This document shows, piece after piece, positions 45,626 to 51,765 of a stretch of DNA of 51,765 bases. The DNA lies in assembly GCA_031270685.1 (NCBI GenBank), contig JAISXA010000069.1, positions 1-51,765 of the forward strand. The letters run 5' to 3'. Each line of letters begins with the position of its first letter. The first letter of the stretch is position 1. Below the pieces are notes generated by a model. That model was not told the DNA's origin, ran no database searches, and saw only the letters and a program-made list of their open reading frames with translations. The stretch comes from Planctomycetota bacterium. Its GTDB lineage: Bacteria > Planctomycetota > SZUA-567. A program made the position numbers and the translations under genes.

Positions 45626-45639
45626 CGTAATCGGTTACG
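45626..45639. promoter_or_regulatory. LacI/GalR-type operator O2
   Basis: CGTAATCGGTTACG, differing from O1 at one base, about 210 bases before the LacI-type gene. The two sites lie between the divergent regulator and its probable target operon. Confidence 0.65.
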
Positions 45640-45697
45640 GTATTGCTTTTTTCGCTTTCCCCGCTAGGATAGGGCTTGGACGATTTTAAATCTGAAC

Positions 45698-45820
45698 TTT
45701 TGCAAATTGGGCATTCAAGCCGCCGAATGCCCAATTTGCAACAATCACGACCCTTGCGGCACATGCATTTTTGATTTTTGCATAGTGGCGATCGGCGATT
45801 TGATCGCCATTTTGCAAAAT
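45698..45820. repeat. Host double-hairpin repeat, copy 2
   Basis: Hairpin 1 TTTTGCAAATTGGGCATTC, loop AAGCCGCC; linker with CCCTTGCGGCAC; hairpin 2 TTTTGCATAGTGGCGATC. Compared with copy 1, base changes in one arm are matched in the other. Copies 1 and 2 flank the sugar-binding/lactonase operon. Confidence 0.85.
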
Positions 45821-45845
45821 TTCGGTTAAATGACGGATAACCCGG

Positions 45846-46880
45846 ATGGAGACGAAAAAAGACCAGCAATTCACCATAAGGGACGTCGCCAAACTGGCCG
45901 GGGTGTCGACGGCGACGGTTTCCCGGGCGCTGAACGGCCGGGAGGACGTCAACGCCAGGACGCGGCAAAAAATCCTCAAGATCGCCAAGGACTACAATTT
46001 CCGCCCCAACGCCGCCGGGCGCGGCCTGTCCATGCGCAAGACCTTCACCATCGGCGTCGCCATCCCCGATCTGCGCAGTTCCTATTTCGCCGAGGTCATT
46101 CTCGGCGTCGACGAGGTGGCGGGCGAACGCGGTTATTCGACTGTCATTTACAACACGGGATACATCGAGGACCGGGAACGCGAGGCGCTGCGGATGGTCC
46201 GGGACCGGCGGATGGACGGCATGATAATGCTCCTGTCCAACCGGCTCACCGACGAATGCCGGGCGCTGGTCGATATGGGCTACAACGTCGTCCTGCTCGG
46301 CAATGCGCTGGAAAACGTCGACTGTCCGTCGGTGGCGTGCAACAATTTCGCGTCGGCCTACGTCATCGTCGAGTACCTCATCAAGAACGGGCATACCCGG
46401 ATCGCCCACATCGGCGGCAACCGGGACACCAACACCGGCATGCTGCGGATGCAGGGCTTCATGAAAGCCATGGAAAACTACGGCATCCCCGTCAACCCCG
46501 CATGGAACCTTCCCACCCGCTACTTCAAGGACGAGGCCTATTCGATGATGAAGCGCATCATCGCCTCCGGCGACCTGCCGACGGCGGTCTACGCCGCCGC
46601 CGACACCATGGCCATCGGCTGCTACAAGGCGATTTACGAGGCAGGACTGCGCATACCCGACGATTTCTCCATCGTCGGCCACGACGACATCGACATCGCC
46701 TCGCTGGTCTACCCGCCGCTCACCACGATGCGCCAACAGACGCGGGAGATGGGAAAGACCGCCGCCCGGAAGCTTCTCGACGGCTTCTCCACCCGGCCCC
46801 GGAAGGACATAACCATACTCCCCACCTCCCTGGTGGCGAGGCAATCGGTGAAGGATCTGAGCCGCGGCGCGAAAGGGTAG
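45846..46880 (+). CDS. LacI-family transcriptional regulator
   Basis: 344 aa, start METKKDQQFTIRDVAKLAGV. N-terminal HTH VSTATVSRALNGREDVNART and hinge NFRPNAAGRGLSMRKT, then the ligand-binding fold (IGVAIPDLRSSYFAEVILGV, IAHIGGNRDT, DDFSIVGHDDIDIASLVYPP). Complete. Divergent from the lactonase/sugar-binding operon with two matching operators between, so it most likely controls that operon and itself. Sugar unknown. Confidence 0.93.
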   Translation: METKKDQQFTIRDVAKLAGVSTATVSRALNGREDVNARTRQKILKIAKDYNFRPNAAGRGLSMRKTFTIGVAIPDLRSSYFAEVILGVDEVAGERGYSTVIYNTGYIEDREREALRMVRDRRMDGMIMLLSNRLTDECRALVDMGYNVVLLGNALENVDCPSVACNNFASAYVIVEYLIKNGHTRIAHIGGNRDTNTGMLRMQGFMKAMENYGIPVNPAWNLPTRYFKDEAYSMMKRIIASGDLPTAVYAAADTMAIGCYKAIYEAGLRIPDDFSIVGHDDIDIASLVYPPLTTMRQQTREMGKTAARKLLDGFSTRPRKDITILPTSLVARQSVKDLSRGAKG

Positions 46881-46910
46881 CGCAGGTTCCGCGGCAAAAT
46901 GCCCGGCCGC

Positions 46911-49095
46911 CTATTCATTGTAATAGGCCTTCCGATAGATTTCCCGAATCTCGCCGATCAGCGGATAGCGCGGATTGGCGCCGGTGCATTGATCATCAAA
47001 AGCCAGCTCCGAAAGCTCGTCTATCTTGTCGAGGAACGCCTTCTCGTCCACGCCGGCGGCCTTGATGCTCGACGGCGTGGGTGAGGGCGTCTATGCCGGA
47101 CGCGGCGCACAGGCCTTTTGGCATGGTCATCACCAGTTCCGGATCGATGATGGCCATATCGGGGGTGAGTTCATAATCGGCGATCGGGTACTTGGTGCCG
47201 GTACGGTTGTCGGTGACCACCGCGAACGGCGTCACCTCGGAACCGGTGCCGGAGGTGGTGGGAATCGCCACCATCAGCACCTTCTTGCCGAGGGTCGGGA
47301 AGGTGTAGATCCGCTTCATGATGTCCATGAAGCGCATGGCCAGGTTCTCGAAGGTGGTGCCGGGATATTCGTGCATCAGCCACATTATCTTGGCCGCGTC
47401 TATGGGGCTGCCGTCGCCGATGGCGATGATTACGTCCGGCTTGAACGCGTTCATTATCGCCAGGCCCTTCTCGATGTCGCCGAGTTCGGGGTCGGGCTTG
47501 ATCTCGAAGAAGGTCTCACAGGCGACGCCCATCTTTTCCAGGATCGTCTGCGCCTTCATGGTGTAACCGAGATCGAAGAGCGTCTTGTCGGTGACGATGA
47601 AGGCGCGCTTGCGATCATTCAGTTCCGATAGGGCGAACGGCAGACAGCCGAACTTGTGGTATATCTTCGGCGGCACCTTGAACCACAGCATGTTTTCCCG
47701 GCGTTCCGCCACCGTTTTGAAATTCATGAGATGTTTGATGCCGACGTTTTCGCTCACCGAATTCCCTCCCCAGCTCCCGCATCCGAGGGTGAGCGAGGAC
47801 TCGAGCCTAAAGTTGTAAATATCGCCTATCGCCCCCTGCGACGAGGGCATGTTGATGAGGACTCGCCCTACCGGCATTTTCTCGCCAAATTCGCGGATGC
47901 GGGCGGAGTTGGCGGGATCGGTGTACAGGACGCCGGTGTGTCCCATGCCGCCGAATTCAATGAGCCGACGGCCCTTGTCCAGCGCGTCGGCGAAATCCCG
48001 GGCGCGGTAGAGGGTGAGGACGGGCGAAAGCTTTTCGTAGGACAGTGGCTCATCGGCGCCGATGCGCTCGGCCTCGGCCAGCAACACCTTGGCCTCATTC
48101 GACGTCTTGATGCCGGCCATCTCGGCGATCTTGTGCGCCGGCTGGCCGACGATGGCGGAATTGAGACCCTTATCGTCTTTGAGGATTATTTCGGCCAGGC
48201 GATCCTTTTCCTTCCCCTGCGCCAGGTAGGCGCCGCGGGCGACGAATTCCTCACGCATCCGCTCGTAAATCGCGTCCACCGCCACCACCGACTGCTCGCT
48301 GGCGCAGATGACGCCATTGTCGAAGGTCTTCGAGAGGAGGATGGAGGACACGGCCATCTGGATGTCCGCCGTCTCGTCGATGATGGCCGGTGTGTTGCCG
48401 GCTCCGACGCCAATGGCCGGCTTCCCGGAGGTATAGGCCGCCTTCACCATGCCGGGGCCCCCGGTGGCGAGGATGAGACTGATTGCGGGGTGCTGCATGA
48501 GGGCTTGCGAAAGAGGGACGGTCGGCTCCTCTATCCAGCCGATGATCCCCTCCGGCGCGCCGGCCGCGACGGCGGCTTCGGCGATGATCTCCGCCGCCGC
48601 CGCGGTGCAGCGCTTGGCTCTCGGGTGCGGACTGAAAATAATGCCGTTCCGGGTTTTCAGGGCGATGAGGGCCTTGAAGATGGCGGTCGATGTCGGGTTG
48701 GTGGTGGGGATGACGCCGGCGATGAGGCCGATAGGTTCGGTGATTTTGTGGATTCCGTAGGTCTTGTCCTCCTCGACGAGGCCGCAGGTCTTCACCCCCT
48801 TGTACTTGTTGTAGATGAACTCGGCGGCGAAATGGTTCTTGATGACCTTGTCCTCGACGATGCCCATCCCCGTCTCTTCCACCGCCAGTTTGGCAAGACG
48901 AATGCGCGCCTGATTGGCGGCTATGGCGGCGCGGCGGAAGATTTCATCCACTTTTTCCTGGGTGAATCCGGCATAAATCCGCTGCGCCCGGCGCGCCTTG
49001 GCTATCAGCGCCTCGAGGTCGAAATCATGTTTGGCGGCTTCCTGTTGCGGCGCCGGCTTGGCGGCCTCCGCGTCCTTGTTCTTGGTCATGGGCAT
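46911..49095 (-). pseudogene. adhE: adhE, internal deletion with frameshift
   Basis: Bifunctional CoA-acylating acetaldehyde/alcohol dehydrogenase. The ALDH part (GVICASEQSVVAVD with the catalytic Cys) and most of the Fe-ADH part (IIAIGDGSPIDAAKIMW, IPTTSGTGSEVTPFAVV, GLCAASGIDALTHAVE) are intact. At about 47078 the sequence jumps and changes frame; the correct C-terminus (IKAAGVDEKAFLDKIDELSE, DDQCTGANPRYPLIGEI, YYNE) resumes in another frame to the stop at 46911. About 100 residues, including conserved His of the iron site, are missing. The readable frame ends near 46996. Genuine decay or assembly deletion. Confidence 0.85.
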
Positions 49096-49110
49096 CTTCC
49101 TTTCCTGAAT

Positions 49111-50310
49111 TCATATTGCCGTCTGGTAAATGCGGGTCACCAGTTCGCGGGTGGCCTCGACGGGGGAAAGACCGAGCAGGACGCCGAGGCTTGGCGTGGT
49201 GAAGGCCAAATCAACCAGCTTCCCGACGTCCCCGGCGACGAAGCCTTCCGCGCGGAGGTTTTCCGGAACCCCCACCCCGGTCAGCCACGCCCGCACGCCG
49301 GCCGCCGCGAGTTCCGCCTCGTCCGCCGCGCCCTTGAGGCCGGGAACGATTGGCGCGAGAACATCGGCGAGAACATCGCCTTTGGCGGGGTAGATTTCCC
49401 TGATGATCCCGGGTACGATGATGCCGAGGCCGGACCCGTGCGCCAGCTCCGGCCTGACGCCGGAAAGCGGGTGTTCCAGCGCGTGCGTCAGGTGCAGCAG
49501 CCCGTTGTCGAAGGCGATGCCGGCGATCATCGAGGCGTAGAGCAGAAAATAGCGCGCGCGAAGATCGGACGGATTCTTCTTGGCCGCGGGGAGGTATTTC
49601 GCGACCAGCCGCACCACTTCCTTCGCCAAACCGATGGAGTAGGGAGAGGCGGCCTTGGTGGTGCAGGCTTCGATGACGTGATTGACCGCGTCGACGGAGA
49701 CGAAGACGGTCTGGCGTTCCGGCAGCTTGGTCATCAGGGCCGGATCGTCGATGGAATAGGCGGGATAGACGCACTCGAAGGCGAGAGCCGGTTTGAATTC
49801 GTTCTCCGGGATGGTGACGACGGCGAAGCGGTTCACCTCGGTGCCGGTGCCGTGGGTGAGATTCACCGCCACGATGGGGACGGCCGTCTCCGGAGCGAAG
49901 CCGAGGCTGCAAACGTCGCGGGCGTTCTTGTCCGGATTGGCGAGAAGCGTCGCCGCGACTTTGCCGGCGTCGATGGGACTGCCGCCGCCGATGGCGATCA
50001 CCGCGCCCGCCCCGACCTACTTGCCGCCCGCCACCGCCGCGTCGACCTGGTCGACGGTGGGGTTGGGGGTGACCTGGTCGTAGAGGAAGTGCCCGATGCC
50101 GTTGGCGTCGAGCGCCGCTTTGACCTTGTCCCAGGCGCCGGTTTTGATGTGCGACCCCTTGCCGGTCGCCACCAGGACGCTTTTGACGCCGCGCTTCTTG
50201 AGGTCGGCCGCGATGTCCGCGATCCTGTCGATCGCGCCGACTCCCAGGTAGCAGACGCTCCGCGCCCTGATCTCCGCAACCGCGTTGACGTCAACCTGTT
50301 CTTCCCACAT
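49111..50310 (-). pseudogene. Iron-containing alcohol dehydrogenase with in-frame TAG
   Basis: 400 codons from MWEEQVDVNAVAEIRARSVC (AAGGAG upstream), interrupted once by TAG at 50017-50019. Both halves are in the same frame and conserved: VLVATGKGSH, then after the stop VIAIGGGSPIDAGKVAATLL, THGTGTEVNRFAVV, DAVNHVIEACTTKAASPYSI, LLHLTHALEHPLSG. The TAG lies in the poorly conserved turn just before the GGGSP nucleotide-binding loop. A single nonsense mutation is the simplest reading. Follows (upstream of) adhE in the same direction, divergent from rex. Confidence 0.82.
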
Positions 50311-50334
50311 TTCTATCTCCTTATGAAAAGGTGG

Positions 50335-50381
50335 ACTTTTGAAGGAAATCAATCGAACCGCCGATTGATTTCCTTCAAAGT
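50335..50381. repeat. Long hairpin with host-repeat loop, between rex and the ADH gene
   Basis: Two 20-21 nt arms (TTTTGAAGGAAATCAATCG and its return) around AACCGC. The loop sequence AACCGCCGA is the same as in the host double-hairpin repeats, though the stem is entirely different. It lies in the divergent promoter region. Confidence 0.8.
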
Positions 50382-50444
50382 TTCGGGGCGTTCGTTCCAG
50401 TGCCGCTTTTTTCCGGCGGCGCCAGATGTTCCAGGGAACCCTGC

Positions 50445-51086
50445 ATGCGCGTGGGCAATCTTCCCGGCATCCGCCGGCTGCCGTTGTATCTCGATGCGCT
50501 GCGCCATTTCATGCGCGACGGCGTGGACACGATCTCCACCTCGGCGCTGGCCGCGCGAACCGGCTTCGTGGTGTCGGTGGTGCGCAAGGATCTCGAGATG
50601 ACCGGCGCGTACGGCAAGACCGGAGTCGGCTTCGACGCGCGGGAATTGGCGCTGACCATCGAGTCGTTCCTTGGCTGGGACAATCCCAACGACGCATTCC
50701 TGGCCGGCGTGGGGAGCCTCGGTTCCGCCATCATCAATCACGACGAATTCCGCAGTCACGGGCTCAACATCGTCGCCGCATTCGACGTCGATCCCGGAAG
50801 AATCGGCTGGCGCGTCCACGGCATCGAGGTGTTGCCGATCGCCAAGCTGGTCGATCTCGCGACAAGGATGCATATCACCATGGGGGTCATCACCGTGCCC
50901 GGACCCCAGGCGCAAGCCGTCGCCAACCTGTTTGTGGAGGGCGGAATAAACCGAATCTGGAGTTTCGCGACCCCCATTCTGGACGTCCCCGATCATGTGA
51001 CGGTGAAGAGGGAGGATCTTTCCGCCGGCCTCGCCGAATTGCTGGTTCGGTCGGCTGCCCGGCGATCCGGCCCCAAGCAATTTTAA
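50445..51086 (+). CDS. rex: Redox-sensing transcriptional repressor Rex
   Basis: 213 aa from MRVGNLPGIRRLPLYLDALR; the ATG is weakly preceded by AGGGA. Winged-helix part (STSALAARTGFVVSVVRKDL, EMTGAYGKTGVGF) and Rossmann part (LAGVGSLGSAIINHDEF, IVAAFDVDPGRIG, PNLF-like AVANLFVEGGINRIWSFATP). Length is typical. Rex represses fermentative dehydrogenase genes when NADH/NAD is low; adhE and the ADH gene diverging from it are classic targets. Intact while its targets are broken. Confidence 0.93.
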   Translation: MRVGNLPGIRRLPLYLDALRHFMRDGVDTISTSALAARTGFVVSVVRKDLEMTGAYGKTGVGFDARELALTIESFLGWDNPNDAFLAGVGSLGSAIINHDEFRSHGLNIVAAFDVDPGRIGWRVHGIEVLPIAKLVDLATRMHITMGVITVPGPQAQAVANLFVEGGINRIWSFATPILDVPDHVTVKREDLSAGLAELLVRSAARRSGPKQF

Positions 51087-51136
51087 CTCAAGAAAAACAA
51101 ACAAATTGGGCGCAGCAAAAAAAAATCGGAAAATAC

Positions 51137-51163
51137 TTGACAATCGCGATTGATAGATATAAT
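51137..51163 (+). promoter_or_regulatory. Probable sigma-70 promoter
   Basis: TTGACA (51137-51142) and TATAAT (51158-51163), 15-nt spacer containing the palindrome ATCGCGAT. Near-consensus hexamers with slightly short spacing, upstream of the reductase gene. Confidence 0.6.
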
Positions 51164-51254
51164 TATATTTATGTTGATCGAGAGGCTTGCATTGTTTTCC
51201 AAAAGCGTTCTCCGGTCAACATCCGCAACCTTTTCCTTTGCGCCGAGGAACGTT

Positions 51255-51765
51255 ATGTCAAGCGCCGAAAAACTGCATGCCTGCCGCGGCATGCCCGAAA
51301 ATACCTTCAATTTACTATGTGCCGCAGACCCGAGGCAAAATCGCATCGTCGGAAAGATCCACCACTCCGACCTGATCAAGGAATTCCACATTCATTGCCC
51401 GGTCGTCGCCAGGAACGCCAGCCCCGGCCAGTTCGTCATTGTCCGGGGCGACGACCGGAGCGAGCGCGTTCCGCTGACCATCGCCGATTTCAACCGCGAT
51501 ACCGGCGAAGTGACGCTTGTCCTGCAGGTGGTCGGTCTCGCCAGCCACAAGCTGGACGAGCTCGGGGAAGGCGACCGGATCATGGATGTCGTCGGTCCCC
51601 TCGGCAAAAAGTCCGAGATCCGGAAGTTCGGAACCGTGGTCTGCGTGGCATGAAGGTGGACCGGGTCATCGCCATCGGCCCTCCGGTGATGATGCGGGCG
51701 GTGGCGGAGACTACCCGCCCGTTCGGGGTGGAAACCATTGTCAGCCTCAACTCCATCATGATCGA
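51255..51765 (+). pseudogene. Ferredoxin-NADP reductase alpha-like subunit, internal deletion
   Basis: Start MSSAEKLHACRG after GAGG, or ATG 51291 (MPENTFN). The N-terminal FAD domain is normal (GQFVIVRGDDRSERVPLTIA, DVVGPLGKKSEI, GTVVCV). At 51647-51653 the frame stops, and the family's C-terminal segment (KVDRVIAIGPPVMMRAVAET, VSLNSIMI) follows at once in another frame. The NAD-binding GGG-containing part, roughly 90-100 residues, is missing. Family: NfnA / sulfide dehydrogenase alpha subunit. The gene runs off the window. Confidence 0.8.

Noticed and set aside
50017-50019. TAG read as pyrrolysine or by amber suppression
   Set aside because: It lies in a variable turn, not in a methylamine methyltransferase context; there is no sign of pyl genes, and adjacent genes are also broken, so a nonsense mutation is simpler.

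Overview
The window is the right-hand part of an integrated phage or phage-like element (about 1 to 43 kb) followed by about 8.7 kb of bacterial chromosome. GC content is high throughout. The chromosomal genes (bifunctional aldehyde/alcohol dehydrogenase, iron alcohol dehydrogenase, Rex, a ferredoxin-NADP reductase alpha-like subunit, a LacI-type regulator, a periplasmic sugar-binding protein) point to a fermentative anaerobic bacterium with a periplasm. I cannot name the phylum. Three neighbouring redox genes are broken (two internal deletions with frameshift, one in-frame amber codon), which suggests either a decaying genome or assembly errors.

Layout. (1) 0.1-14.9 kb, minus strand: six co-directional genes. 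Five are long, related tail-fibre or adhesin proteins with phage fibre N-termini, short D-G-L-V-NG-W repeats, tail-collar-like segments and propeller-like C-terminal repeats. (2) 14.9-23.9 kb, mostly plus strand: many short transcription units. Each uses the same unusual promoter (RGAAAA, exactly 14 nt, GCGTTAYATT); five carry a conserved two-hairpin leader RNA with a possible pseudoknot at the ribosome-binding site, and most end in intrinsic terminators. The zone includes a roughly 1.2 kb gene-free, hairpin-rich segment (candidate large ncRNA), a second small ncRNA candidate, membrane mini-proteins, a YadA-like beta-roll protein and a secreted nuclease. (3) 24-26.7 kb, minus strand: an AcrVA2-family protein, a zinc-ribbon protein, an immunity-like protein and a conserved phage-type protein. 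(4) 26.9-28.2 kb: a gene-free array of about 11 units, each a TGCGATCAAAAT-type core followed by a run of degenerate CCNNG pentamers. (5) 28.2-42.4 kb, minus strand: the most unusual part, an uninterrupted, translationally coupled array of 56 tiny genes (25-107 codons). Most encode four-residue (xxxV) tetrad-repeat proteins. One DUF6745 protein sits inside the array and a small protein that I recall as a DUF6745 neighbour lies at its 3' end. (6) 42.6-43 kb: an AlpA/excisionase-like HTH gene and the probable element boundary; no integrase is visible. (7) 43.1-51.8 kb: host chromosome with dispersed hairpin repeats.

A 20-22 bp palindrome (CGGTACAGACGTCTGTACCG and variants) occurs about 13 times between 15.8 and 42.9 kb. 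I found none in the tail-fibre operon or in the host flank, so it looks like an element-specific protein-binding site. The strongest candidate for an undescribed system is the tetrad-repeat mini-protein array. As I recall, DUF6745 proteins normally carry the same kind of four-residue repeat internally, so the array looks like a library of free-standing, diversified versions of that segment.
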